A stretch of DNA of 64,000 nucleotides, from contig NZ_VYKL01000039.1 of assembly GCF_008710145.1 (NCBI RefSeq), positions 1 to 64,000 of the forward strand, written 5' to 3'. Shown one piece after another: positions 34,181 through 42,657 of the stretch (its first letter is position 1; the number at the start of each line of letters is the position of its first letter). Below the pieces are notes generated by a model, which was not told the DNA's origin, made no database searches, and was given only the letters and a program-made list of their open reading frames with translations. The position numbers and the translations under genes are program-made. The stretch is from Niallia endozanthoxylica. GTDB taxonomy: Bacteria > Bacillota > Bacilli > Bacillales > Cytobacillaceae.

Positions 34181-34717
34181 TTATTCACCTTTAAGAATTG
34201 CTTCTCTTTCCTTTGCACGTTCTATACGTAACTCTTCTAATTCACTTCCGATTGGATATGTTGGCAGGTTAGGTTTTGGTGCTCCTAACATCACTAGCAT
34301 TAATGCTTCAACATCACCGTCATTTTTAATTCCGCGATATACTCCAGGAGGGCTTGAGATACAATCTCTTTCATTTAATGGAATCTCATAAACCTCTCCG
34401 CCCTCTTCCGGCTGGATAAGCGCTTTTACCTGCCCTCTTAAGATAAAGAACACTTCTTCAACATCATCATGTAAATGAAGAGGTCCTACGCATCCTGGCG
34501 GTAATACCATCGTGCTTAATGTAAAATGATCTGCTTGGATTGTATTTTTATCCGCATTTGCTGTAGCTCCACGACCGATATATCTCATTTGTGCTCTTTT
34601 ATATGAAGGATCAATTTCTTCTTGGAATTTTAATACATTCCAATCTAACTTTCGCGTTTCCAATCTAGCCACATATTTTTGCTCAAATTCCTCAATCGAA
34701 AATTTTTCTTTTGCCAT
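34181..34717 (-). CDS. cupin-fold protein
   Basis: 178 residues with one cupin barrel. Motif 1 is GPLHLHDDVEEVFFILRGQV, with two histidines and glutamate. In motif 2 (SPPGVYRGIKND) the usual metal-binding histidine is replaced by Y or R. Metal binding may therefore be incomplete. It is the first gene of the catabolic operon, directly behind two copies of the candidate IclR operator. Start ATG with AAAGGAGG. Function unknown; possibly a dioxygenase, isomerase or sensor. Confidence 0.8.
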   Translation of the reverse strand: MAKEKFSIEEFEQKYVARLETRKLDWNVLKFQEEIDPSYKRAQMRYIGRGATANADKNTIQADHFTLSTMVLPPGCVGPLHLHDDVEEVFFILRGQVKALIQPEEGGEVYEIPLNERDCISSPPGVYRGIKNDGDVEALMLVMLGAPKPNLPTYPIGSELEELRIERAKEREAILKGE

Positions 34718-34802
34718 AATAAAACATCCTCCTTTTATTTGTGAACATATCTAAATTTAGGTAGTCTCTAGATGATTGTTAAACCCCTCATGTTTTATAT
34801 AT

Positions 34803-34848
34803 AAAACATTGTTTTATTTTAATTGTTTTAAATACAAAACAATGTTTT
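34803..34848. promoter_or_regulatory. two IclR-type operator palindromes before the cupin operon
   Basis: AAAACATTGTTTT (34803-34815) and AAAACAATGTTTT (34836-34848) are reverse complements of each other and lie about 85-130 bases upstream of the cupin start. The same 13-bp motif occurs before the MFS and hydrolase genes. Confidence 0.65.
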
Positions 34849-34960
34849 AATTTATAACCTCATTTTAGTATCGGTTATTTGTTTTGTCAATACAGAATGT
34901 TTAGATAATTTAATCAATTACTAGCGCGTTTTATTTACCTTAATTTGCAAAAACTCAAAA

Positions 34961-34980
34961 AGGTCACTATGCCGTAACCT
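34961..34980 (-). terminator. MFS gene terminator
   Basis: Stem GGTTAC/GTGACC on the minus strand followed by TTTTTGAGTTTTT. It overlaps the last codons and stop of the MFS gene, separating it from the cupin-led operon. Confidence 0.6.
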
Positions 34981-36244
34981 CTTGAGTATCTAAGCTTTTT
35001 TCCTTTAGTTCTCTTGCTTCTTTCTTGAGTGTGAACGTATAAGCGATAAAGCCTAGTACGGCAGCTGAAATTAGCATAATTAGAGATGATGTGAAGCTAC
35101 CACCTGATAGATCCCTCATAAATCCCATAATATAGCTTGAGAAACCTCCCATTATATTTGTAAAACCCATTAATCCAGCTGCTCGGCCAGCAGTTTCAGG
35201 AGTTGAAAACTTAACGACAAACATGTTGCTAAGCTGGAATACACCACCTTGACATCCCATAGCTAATCCCATGCTAACCCCTGCAATTATTGGGTTTTGT
35301 GTAATCATCGCGATGGTTAGAAATGTGGCTGTTAATCCAAATAATATCATTGCCAGTAAACCAGGGCGTCCTGTTTTATCTGTGAAAAACCCGCAAAATA
35401 AGACAAACCCTAAAGCAAATAACCAGGATAGGGATGTAATTCCAGTCATCACTTCTCTCTCAAATCCCTTAGCCTCTACTAAATAAGTAGGCAGCCAAAT
35501 ACTAATTCCAAAGAAAAGAAATGCGGACATTAACATTCCAAACCATGTAATCCAATAGCGAAAATCTTGTGCAAACTTTTGATCCGGTTTTGTTTCTCCA
35601 TCGTTACTTCGGATATAGGCTAATTCTTCTTTACTTAAACGAGGATGTTCTTCTGGCTTATCACGCGTCAAGAAAAAGAATAATGGAATGTTAATAAATA
35701 AGTTAAATGCTGCTAGAGCATAAAATGCACCTTGCCAGTGGAATGTTGCAAGGACTGTCACAAGGATAATTGTACCTAGAGCTGGTCCTAAATAGTTTCC
35801 AACTAACCAAGAAGACTGCGCACGGCCTAATTCCCGTTTATGGAACCAATTTGCAATAAACTTACTTGATACAGGCATCATCATTCCTTCGCCTAACCCC
35901 AAAATAATACGACTAATTAAAAACATTCCGTATGAGGTTGAGAACGCTCCCAAAATCATGGTTGCTGTCCATACAAGAAGTCCCATAATCGCTGTTTTCC
36001 TTGCTCCGAGTTTATCAATAATAACTCCCCAAAAAATATTTGAAACTGCATAAGAAATAGTGAAAATAAAGGTAATGAGCCCTATCTTGGCATTTTTATC
36101 ATCACCAGTTAGACCTAAATTCGCAAGAAATTCTGGGTCAGTTTGAATAACCGAAATCCCCAATTTGTCAATTTGTCCAAAAAACCAAAAGAAAAAAATT
36201 GGAACGGCAATATATAACCATCTTTTATTATTTTTCAATTGCAT
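34967..36244 (-). CDS. MFS transporter, ACS (anion/cation symporter) type
   Basis: 425-residue carrier with about 12 membrane helices. Family signatures: WGVIIDKLGARKT near 72 between helices 2 and 3, and RIILGLGEGMMMPVSSKFIA near 112. ACS-family proteins import organic anions such as aromatic carboxylates and sugar acids. Given its operator and neighbours it is probably the importer of the compound broken down by this region. Start ATG directly after AAGGAGAGA; own operator at 36348. Confidence 0.87.
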   Translation of the reverse strand: MQLKNNKRWLYIAVPIFFFWFFGQIDKLGISVIQTDPEFLANLGLTGDDKNAKIGLITFIFTISYAVSNIFWGVIIDKLGARKTAIMGLLVWTATMILGAFSTSYGMFLISRIILGLGEGMMMPVSSKFIANWFHKRELGRAQSSWLVGNYLGPALGTIILVTVLATFHWQGAFYALAAFNLFINIPLFFFLTRDKPEEHPRLSKEELAYIRSNDGETKPDQKFAQDFRYWITWFGMLMSAFLFFGISIWLPTYLVEAKGFEREVMTGITSLSWLFALGFVLFCGFFTDKTGRPGLLAMILFGLTATFLTIAMITQNPIIAGVSMGLAMGCQGGVFQLSNMFVVKFSTPETAGRAAGLMGFTNIMGGFSSYIMGFMRDLSGGSFTSSLIMLISAAVLGFIAYTFTLKKEARELKEKSLDTQEVTA

Positions 36245-36347
36245 TCTCTCCTTTGATTTACCGTTTTATGACTCACTTATTGATAAGTATTGATAAGTAT
36301 TTTTAATGTATACTCCTTCCCTTTTAGACTTAATTTGTTTCATATAC

Positions 36348-36360
36348 AAAACAAAGTTTT
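36348..36360. promoter_or_regulatory. IclR-type operator palindrome before the MFS gene
   Basis: AAAACAAAGTTTT preceded by ATAC, 104 bases upstream of the MFS start. It matches the motif found twice before the cupin gene and once before the hydrolase gene. Confidence 0.6.
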
Positions 36361-36464
36361 CAATACATTTAAATTGTAAAATCAATTTAAAATCCAGTCA
36401 ATATATTTAATTTAAATATTCTAAAAAATTTTTATTTTCATGTAATAGAGAGCAAAAAAATAAC

Positions 36465-36590
36465 AGAAGGAGCTGTCCCAAAGTAAATGTATAAGGCAAC
36501 GCATTACACTATCTAGTATCACTTTAAGTAAATTATTACTGGATATAGATAAAATTAAGTTGCCTTAAACCTTTTGGGCCATCAACTTCT
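36465..36590. repeat. long imperfect hairpin element downstream of iclR
   Basis: Arms AGAAG...GTCCCAAAG...AAGGCAAC and GTTGCCTT...CTTTTGGGC...CTTCT pair over more than 100 bases. The left arm text CTGTCCCAAAGTAAATGT recurs in variant form in the msmX terminator at 56744 (CTGTTCCAAGTAAATGT), so it is probably a dispersed hairpin element. It may serve as terminator for the hydrolase-iclR transcript. The rest of 36245-36605 holds the operator only. Confidence 0.45.
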
Positions 36591-36605
36591 GCTTCAATTC
36601 TAAAA

Positions 36606-37394
36606 CTAACAATACCCCATAAAACTAGTCAGCTTTTTAGCAGTATCGAGTAGTTTCGGAAGTACAATTGTTTCAATTGCATGATCATTAAAGGTCGTAT
36701 TTGTAGTGACAACATTGATTGAAGCGAAAATTTCCCCGCTTCGATCAAAGATTGGTGCAGCAATCGACTGAATTCCCTTATACAATTCACCTTTTGAAAT
36801 GGCATACCCATTCTGATGGATCACTTGAAGTTCTTGCTCTAAATCTGCCAATGACGTATAGGTCCTTTCTGTCAGAGGATCCAGTTCAGACTGGTAATAA
36901 ATTTGATTTAACTTTTCTTTTTTTTGATAGGCAAGTAATAGTTTCCCATTTGCGGTAGCATGAGCGGGCAGCCTTAATCCAATATTAACATTAATAGCTG
37001 CAATTCCTCTTGCCGATGCGCTTGCAATATATACAACATCCCGACCATCTAAAATGGAAAGATGGCATGATACTCCAAATTCATCTAATTCATCACGAAT
37101 ACTGTCTAAATATGGTTGAGAAATTTCCGGAAGTTTTACTGTGCTTAAATAAGAAAATCCTAGTTCCAATACTTTCGGTGTCAATTCATATCGTTTCGTT
37201 TGTTCATTCTGATGAAGGTATCCTAAAGATTGAAGCGTGTACAATAATCGATAAGGCATGGTTCTACTTACACCAAGTTTGCTGGCAATCTCAGCTAATG
37301 ATAATGTCTTTTCTTTCTCGTTAAATAACGTTAGAATTTCCAAACCTCTTTCTAATGCGTTCGCATTATAGCGATTCTTTTCTCCAGTTGCCAT
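36606..37394 (-). CDS. IclR-family transcriptional regulator
   Basis: 262 residues. N-terminal winged helix (LEILTLFNEKEKTLSLAEIA, LGVSRTMPYRLLYTLQSLGY), then the IclR effector-binding domain with GLRLPAHATANGKLLLAY near 150 and SIAAPIFDRSGEIFASINVV near 215. It probably controls the three promoters carrying AAAACAWWGTTTT palindromes, with a pathway intermediate as effector. It lies 23 bases after the hydrolase gene, so the two are co-transcribed. Start ATG with ATGGAGGAT. Confidence 0.88.
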   Translation of the reverse strand: MATGEKNRYNANALERGLEILTLFNEKEKTLSLAEIASKLGVSRTMPYRLLYTLQSLGYLHQNEQTKRYELTPKVLELGFSYLSTVKLPEISQPYLDSIRDELDEFGVSCHLSILDGRDVVYIASASARGIAAINVNIGLRLPAHATANGKLLLAYQKKEKLNQIYYQSELDPLTERTYTSLADLEQELQVIHQNGYAISKGELYKGIQSIAAPIFDRSGEIFASINVVTTNTTFNDHAIETIVLPKLLDTAKKLTSFMGYC

Positions 37395-37417
37395 TTAATA
37401 GATCCTCCATAACTTTT

Positions 37418-38224
37418 TTATTTTAGTTGTGGTTGTTTAAAAAATTGAGCTACATATTCATTGAAGGAAACAGAGTCTTCTTGATAACATAAATGGCCAG
37501 TTTTAGGTATAGTAACCATTTGGGAATTAGCTATTCTTTCATGAAAAACCTGTGATTCACTTACAGGTGTTACACGATCTTCTTCTCCACAAATAACTAA
37601 AGTTGGTACAGCTATTTTGGTCATTGTTTCCATTTGATTAACATGATAAAGTGAATAAGAGACAGCGCGATATCCTGCAAGTCTAACTTGCCCCATAATA
37701 CGCTCCGCTTCTTTCTTTATATCTTCTTGAGGATGATAGCCTAATAGAGCATCAATTCGTTTTGCAGCCATTTCCTTTGGATCTAAATTCTCTATGGATT
37801 GAAGACGATTTTGAAGTCTTTTTTCATTTTCTTCCTTGCTTAAGGCAGCACTTCCCCTTGTTGCATCTGCCAGAATTAATGATTTCACCATAGAAGGATA
37901 TCGAACGGTAAAATCGACCGCAATACAAGAACCCATTGAATGTCCTACTAGGTAAACAGAATCATATTGGAGCTGTTTAATAAACCCATGCAACACATCT
38001 GCAAACTGGGAAAATTCACGAAATTCTTCTTTTGGATTTGAACTTTGCCCATATCCTGGTGCATCCCATGCAATCACAGTAAAATGGTCTTTTAATCCAT
38101 CCAACTGCTTTCTCCATGACTGTGAATTATTAGACAATCCATGTAAAAATACAATGGGATCCCCCTTTCCTGCAATTTCATAATGGATCAATAAGTCCTC
38201 AACTTGAGTAAATGGCATTTTCAT
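37418..38224 (-). CDS. alpha/beta hydrolase (MhpC-like)
   Basis: 268 residues with the alpha/beta hydrolase fold: oxyanion-hole FLHGLSNNSQSW near 26, nucleophile serine in LVGHSMGSCIAVDF near 94, acid in CGEEDRVTPVSES near 215 and histidine in PKTGHLCYQED near 243. Similar enzymes split meta-cleavage products of catechols, which would fit the extradiol-type VOC gene here. Esterase or lactonase activity is equally possible. Own operator at 38250; leads into iclR. Confidence 0.85.
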   Translation of the reverse strand: MKMPFTQVEDLLIHYEIAGKGDPIVFLHGLSNNSQSWRKQLDGLKDHFTVIAWDAPGYGQSSNPKEEFREFSQFADVLHGFIKQLQYDSVYLVGHSMGSCIAVDFTVRYPSMVKSLILADATRGSAALSKEENEKRLQNRLQSIENLDPKEMAAKRIDALLGYHPQEDIKKEAERIMGQVRLAGYRAVSYSLYHVNQMETMTKIAVPTLVICGEEDRVTPVSESQVFHERIANSQMVTIPKTGHLCYQEDSVSFNEYVAQFFKQPQLK

Positions 38225-38249
38225 ACATCCCCTTAATCGTTTTTAATAC

Positions 38250-38262
38250 AAAACATAGTTTT
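38250..38262. promoter_or_regulatory. IclR-type operator palindrome before hydrolase-iclR
   Basis: AAAACATAGTTTT preceded by ATAC, 26 bases upstream of the hydrolase start. Its position over the promoter region implies repression and autoregulation of iclR. Confidence 0.6.
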
Positions 38263-38393
38263 AATTTATTATAACAGCACATCCAGTTAAAATGTTCATT
38301 TAGTTAATTAAATTTTTGGAATTTTTAACAAAATGTATGTATTAATCAATGTAGATATTTTCCCCTAGAAAAAACCCTTAGTTTCCATTGTAA

Positions 38394-38682
38394 TCATAAA
38401 CTCATTGAACACTTGCAAGATTTTATCCAATCATTCCGTACATCAAATTCACCAGCACTAAAACCAGTACTAGTAAAGTTAAATCCAATTGCTCTTCTAG
38501 TATGGATCTGATTTAGTTTTAATTCCAAAATTCGATAGTCTTTTTATGCTGTATTAAAGAGTAAGAGAATAATCAGAAGTATCATCTTTATTGTTTACGT
38601 CCCAAGTCACAACAGTATCTTCTCCTGTTATTTTAAAACGATATCCATTTCCTGTAACTCAATTAATGTCGGTTATATTATT
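38394..38682 (-). pseudogene. decayed coding fragments, possibly a secreted protein
   Basis: Two protein-like minus-strand stretches in different frames. One, at 38554-38658, reads VTGNGYRFKITGEDTVVTW then DVNNKDDTSDYSLTL and a stop, with an in-frame TGA just before it. The other, ending at 38394, reads AIGFNFTSTGFSAGEFDV. No start or ribosome site is visible. The region 38263-38720 otherwise shows nothing else. Confidence 0.35.
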
Positions 38683-38720
38683 TTAAATGATCCATTGCAG
38701 GTAATCATATAAAAAATAAA

Positions 38721-38770
38721 AAGACCTGAACCACAATACCGATTCGTACTGTGATTCAAGCCTTGTCTTT
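38721..38770 (-). terminator. terminator of the 3D-domain protein gene
   Basis: Long stem on the minus strand, AAAGAC...CTTGAATCACAGTAC paired with GTATTGTGGTTCAG...GTCTTT, followed by TTATTTTTT. It starts two bases after the stop of the 38772 gene. Confidence 0.82.
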
Positions 38771-38771
38771 A

Positions 38772-39947
38772 TTAATCTAAGATGACTATCTTTACCGTTT
38801 TACGGCCCCATGCGATGCAGGCAGCAGTGGATGGCATCAGTACATCAATTTTATGTCCTTTAATCGCTCCGCCGGTGTCACCTGCAATAGCCTCACCATA
38901 GCCTTCTACCCACACTCTTGATCCTAATGGAATGACAGAAGGGTCAACAGCTATTAACTTCATGTTAGGATTTTGTCTGACATTAATGCCTGTTGCAGTA
39001 AGCCCTGTTGCAGAACTTTCATGACTATAGGCAGTGGCTGAAACGTAAAGCTCTTTCCCGCTGCTTGTATTGCTATTTGTATTGCTATTTGTATTGGCTT
39101 TTGTACCATTACTATTATTCGTTGCAGCTGTATTAGGCGCTGGTTGTTGTGCTTCAGCATGCTGTGTAATAGCCGTTGCTCTTGCTGCTGCTTCCTGTTG
39201 TTCCTTTGCTAACCTTGCCTGCGCTTCATTTATCCTTGCTTGTATAGCGGCATTCTCTTCTTCAGCAAGCTTGATGGCACTGACAACTGAATTATACTTT
39301 TCTTGTACCGTTGTCAAAATCGCCTGTCTTTTTTGCATATTTCCTTCTAAAAGAGCGTGATTAGACGCAAGTGTTGCATATTGCTCTTGTAACAGCTGCT
39401 CTTGTTGGTCGATAGCAGCTTTCTCTTCTTCAATTTTCTTCAAATCACTTTGCTGCTGCTCAAGTAAACTTTTATCTGCATTTAAAATAGTTGTTACTGC
39501 TGTCGCACGTTGGACAAGCTCTGTAAGATTTTCAGAGTTTACTAGTATTTCAATTACAAGGCTTGCTTTGTCATTATGCTGCAATGAAACAAGGCGTTCT
39601 TCCATAACCCCTTTTCGTGCCAGCACTTTATCTTCTAATACAACAATTTCTTCTTTTTTCTGTTCAATAATTTGTTTTATTTCAGAAATTTTTTGTTCTA
39701 TATTAGTCATTTCTTTTTTATTATTTGAAATATCATTCTCTAACGTTTGTAATTCACTTTGAAGATTATTAACCTCTGTTAGAAGGCTTTCCTTTTCAGC
39801 TTGTTTTTGCTCGATTAATTTTGCATTCTCCTGTAATTGAGCCTCACTGTTATGTAATTGACTTGTTTCTGCATTTGCCATAATCGTTGTCGAAAGCAAG
39901 ATAATACTTGTTAATGATGCGGCAACGACTTTTTTAAAGAAACGCAT
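38772..39947 (-). CDS. exported coiled-coil protein with C-terminal 3D domain
   Basis: 391 residues. A signal peptide (about 1-26, ending MANA) precedes a long coiled coil (about 30-250, rich in Gln, Glu and Lys) like the N-terminal part of CwlO/PcsB-type proteins. A Ser/Thr/Asn linker with NTNSNTNSNTSS follows, then a 3D domain (about 300-391) with the aspartates in AVDPSVIPLG, AGDTGGAIKGHKIDV. 3D domains occur in lytic transglycosylase-type cell wall hydrolases (YocH, YuiC). Likely a peptidoglycan-remodelling enzyme at the cell surface. Start ATG with AAAGGGG. Confidence 0.85.
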   Translation of the reverse strand: MRFFKKVVAASLTSIILLSTTIMANAETSQLHNSEAQLQENAKLIEQKQAEKESLLTEVNNLQSELQTLENDISNNKKEMTNIEQKISEIKQIIEQKKEEIVVLEDKVLARKGVMEERLVSLQHNDKASLVIEILVNSENLTELVQRATAVTTILNADKSLLEQQQSDLKKIEEEKAAIDQQEQLLQEQYATLASNHALLEGNMQKRQAILTTVQEKYNSVVSAIKLAEEENAAIQARINEAQARLAKEQQEAAARATAITQHAEAQQPAPNTAATNNSNGTKANTNSNTNSNTSSGKELYVSATAYSHESSATGLTATGINVRQNPNMKLIAVDPSVIPLGSRVWVEGYGEAIAGDTGGAIKGHKIDVLMPSTAACIAWGRKTVKIVILD

Positions 39948-40097
39948 AAGACAACCCCTTTCTTACTATTATTTATAACATAAGAAAAGGGGTCTTTTGA
40001 TTACAGGAATATTACATTCTCGAGTCAATTGTTTAAGATAGCTGAAAAATTGACGGCAAAGTGTAATATTTTCACTGAATTGATGTCGTTATTTAAA

Positions 40098-40769
40098 CTA
40101 ATCATAAACATTTTCCAGATAGGCAAGGGTTGGGCCATAACCTTTTTGTGGAATTTCGCTTAAAAAGGATGCAATGAATTTTTGATCAGAAATCGTTTCA
40201 AATTGAACAACCGATTTTACCTCGACCCGCCAATCTTCTCTCGAAAGTTCAATTTCTGTCTTTTCCGTTTTTGCTTCGTTCTCATCAATCGTCTTGAGGA
40301 CGGCCGAGGAAAACAGATAAGCCGCATCCGAACTGGATAAACCAAGACTTCTCTTCAATTCTTTTTTTAAAAAGGGATGGCCGTTGACCCTTGAAGGCAG
40401 AATTTTGTTTGCTGCTTTTATATAGGCATCTCCTTCGTCCATCCCTCTAGCTAAATATTTCTCTGTCTCTTCTTCGATTAACATTTCAACACTCTTGCCT
40501 GAGTCGGTTAATTTCTGAACCTCTCTATCCGCTAAATATAGCGGGTCTACAGTAGGTCGTGTATCAAATTCATTCACAGCCTCTTTTGTTTTTTCCAATA
40601 AAACAGCCGTACCGGCCAGTGCCGCCTGCTCAACAGCGAGATTAGCCTGCTCTTTGACAACGTAGACTTTTATAATATTAACGATAATCACAAAAATAAT
40701 TGCTACAATTCCCAGCAGCCACAGCATAAAGATGGCTGCATTCCCGTTCTCGTTTTTGACAAACTTCAT
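40098..40769 (-). CDS. Tad-pilus-associated pseudopilin/TadG-like membrane protein
   Basis: 223 residues: a short N-terminus with ENGNAAIFMLWLLGIVAI as prepilin-like or TadG-like helix (about 5-32), then an extracytoplasmic domain with VKEQANLAVEQAALAG. The ATG at 40769 overlaps the stop of the TadE-like gene (ATGA), so the longer frame to 40832 is rejected. Last gene of the Tad operon. Related proteins are minor pilins or anchors; the exact role is inferred. Confidence 0.7.
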   Translation of the reverse strand: MKFVKNENGNAAIFMLWLLGIVAIIFVIIVNIIKVYVVKEQANLAVEQAALAGTAVLLEKTKEAVNEFDTRPTVDPLYLADREVQKLTDSGKSVEMLIEEETEKYLARGMDEGDAYIKAANKILPSRVNGHPFLKKELKRSLGLSSSDAAYLFSSAVLKTIDENEAKTEKTEIELSREDWRVEVKSVVQFETISDQKFIASFLSEIPQKGYGPTLAYLENVYD

Positions 40770-41170
40770 GGTGAAAGCAGCACCTTGCCATGTGCTTCCT
40801 GCTCGATATCTATCGCAGCCTTTTGCTTCCATTTATCCGGAAGAAAGGTTAAATAGTGATCCGTATATAGTACTAATGTGAAGTCACCATTTGCAGAATA
40901 CTGCGGGACGAGATTTCTATATTTAATCACTGAGCTGCTGCCTAATGTCTCTTTCGCTGCTTCAATCGAATCATATAAATCATTCGTTGCCGCAAACGTT
41001 TTGGCAGCATCATTGACAGCTGTTTTGGCCGTAAAAATTGCATACCCTGTCCCGACAACCTGCCAAAGCAGAAGAAAAAACATGAAAAAGAAAGGCAAAA
41101 TACCAAGAAATTCAAAGCTGATTGCACCTTTTTCACTACGCAAGTGCTTTCTTAACATCCTGCCTGTCAT
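40766..41170 (-). CDS. TadE-like minor pseudopilin
   Basis: 134 residues. After a basic start, SEKGAISFEFLGILPFFF shows the prepilin pattern: Gly then Glu at +5 in a hydrophobic helix. AVNDAAKTFAATND follows, as in TadE-family proteins. GGAGGGG lies seven bases ahead of the ATG, inside the end of the preceding gene (35-base overlap). Probably processed by a prepilin peptidase that is not encoded in this window. Confidence 0.78.
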   Translation of the reverse strand: MTGRMLRKHLRSEKGAISFEFLGILPFFFMFFLLLWQVVGTGYAIFTAKTAVNDAAKTFAATNDLYDSIEAAKETLGSSSVIKYRNLVPQYSANGDFTLVLYTDHYLTFLPDKWKQKAAIDIEQEAHGKVLLSP

Positions 41171-41600
41171 TCCCGCTCCCCTCCAATCGATTCATTTTAA
41201 ATTGAAGGTACCAAACATGAAATAAAACCAAAAGCCATGGGCTGAACGTAACATCTTCGTAAACCTCTTGAAGGATATCCTTCATTCTAAATACAGAATA
41301 ATACAGCAGCCCAAGAAAATAAAATGACATAATCACGTCAAACGAAGTAAATATAGCATTCCCATAAGGAGTAAATAGGATTGACCCGATAAAATGATAG
41401 ATAAAAGAAAGCCCAAGCAGGATGGTAAATAGCCACCATAATTTCATCGGAATGAGGCTTCCTTTCTCCCATTCTTTTAAAGTATGACGCTCTTTTAAAA
41501 ACCAATACCCAAGGTAAACCCCTAACGTTACAATTGTTAAGAGAATGACAACAGCTACATGTACATGTTTAAACCTTCGTTCCATTACCTTACTTTCCAT
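41136..41600 (-). CDS. DUF4234-like membrane protein of the Tad operon
   Basis: 154 residues with about three membrane helices. The first, VAVVILLTIVTLGVYLGYWF, resembles the DUF4234 helix with a TxGxYxxYW pattern. Start chosen at ATG 41600 because GGGTGAAG precedes it; ATG 41618 or 41585 are alternatives. It overlaps both neighbours, so expression is coupled. Role unknown, perhaps part of the assembly platform. Confidence 0.6.
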   Translation of the reverse strand: MESKVMERRFKHVHVAVVILLTIVTLGVYLGYWFLKERHTLKEWEKGSLIPMKLWWLFTILLGLSFIYHFIGSILFTPYGNAIFTSFDVIMSFYFLGLLYYSVFRMKDILQEVYEDVTFSPWLLVLFHVWYLQFKMNRLEGSGNDRQDVKKALA

Positions 41601-42249
41601 ACACTTCACCCAAATCATCTCGATATTTAATCGTTAAATAAAAATAAATAAGTGGAAAACATAGTGCATTTAACAACGCACGAATGGTTATATATACCAA
41701 ACTATTATTTTCAAAGCCTGCTAATAAATAAAGTGAGCCAGACCAGACTAACAAATTTAATGACAGTACAATAAAAATATCTAATAAAATTAAAATGTGT
41801 TCCTTTTTCATGACATTCCATATTCCTTTAAAGGCATCACGCATGTTATTTTTATCAGTAAATAAAGGAATGAGAAAGATGACAATCATCGATAATACAG
41901 TTGGGATAAAAAGAAAGAAGGAACCAAGTGCACCCGTCATAAAAAAGAGGATGGTAATGAAGGACATATAGCCAAAATTCCGAAAGAACACTTTTACCAT
42001 ATCGATAAATTTACAAGGTTGATCCTGCAAATCCTGTGAGGCCAGGTAGAAAAAGGGCGGAAATAATGCTGTAAAATTAATTATGATTAAAAAGAGTGCA
42101 ATTAGATTATCCATTTCTACTGTATCAACCATATAAAAATATTGAATGGCTGTAAAAATAAAAAAGCTAATAGGAATGACCAATACAAGATTGAATAATA
42201 GTATCGTAACTATATTTCTATTAAAAATATCACTTATATCCCTAACCAT
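41590..42249 (-). CDS. polytopic membrane protein of the Tad operon
   Basis: 219 residues, about six hydrophobic segments (such as IVTILLFNLVLVIPISFFIF and LLDIFIVLSLNLLVW). I do not recognise a family with confidence; it has the look of DUF975-type or similar small membrane proteins. It overlaps the gene before it by 8 bases and has CAGGAGAAAG ahead of its ATG. Confidence 0.6.
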   Translation of the reverse strand: MVRDISDIFNRNIVTILLFNLVLVIPISFFIFTAIQYFYMVDTVEMDNLIALFLIIINFTALFPPFFYLASQDLQDQPCKFIDMVKVFFRNFGYMSFITILFFMTGALGSFFLFIPTVLSMIVIFLIPLFTDKNNMRDAFKGIWNVMKKEHILILLDIFIVLSLNLLVWSGSLYLLAGFENNSLVYITIRALLNALCFPLIYFYLTIKYRDDLGEVYGK

Positions 42250-42619
42250 GTTCTTTCTCCTGTTTCCATTTCACTATTTTCACCCATACGAACGTTACAA
42301 AAAGCGACACTAGTGTATTTCGCGCGAGTCCCCTGTTAATATCCATCGGGTCAGCAAACACCATAATATCCAGTACAGTTACGGCAAAGAGTAAATTCAA
42401 TACCGTTAATGTCAGGCTGGCAAGATAACTGGCTATATATGGAGTTTCAGGGTTCCATATTGGTGACAAAACTCCCGTAAGAATATAACAGACGACATAT
42501 AAGACCGTTACCGTAAAGGCGACATTATTTATATTAAAAAATCCCAATAAGAAGGAAGTAGCAATAAAAGTAAATATCACTACCCCCATTGTTTTTAATA
42601 ACCCCATAAATTGAAACAT
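42242..42619 (-). CDS. small membrane protein of the Tad operon
   Basis: 125 residues with about four membrane helices (first GVVIFTFIATSFLLGFF). No family recognised. Start ATG has CGGGGGA. It is the first gene after the structured element at 42658-42863, which separates it from the 42855 gene. Confidence 0.6.
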   Translation of the reverse strand: MFQFMGLLKTMGVVIFTFIATSFLLGFFNINNVAFTVTVLYVVCYILTGVLSPIWNPETPYIASYLASLTLTVLNLLFAVTVLDIMVFADPMDINRGLARNTLVSLFVTFVWVKIVKWKQEKEHG

Positions 42620-42657
42620 GTTTTCCCCCGATATCTCTTTATTTTATCCCACTCTTA

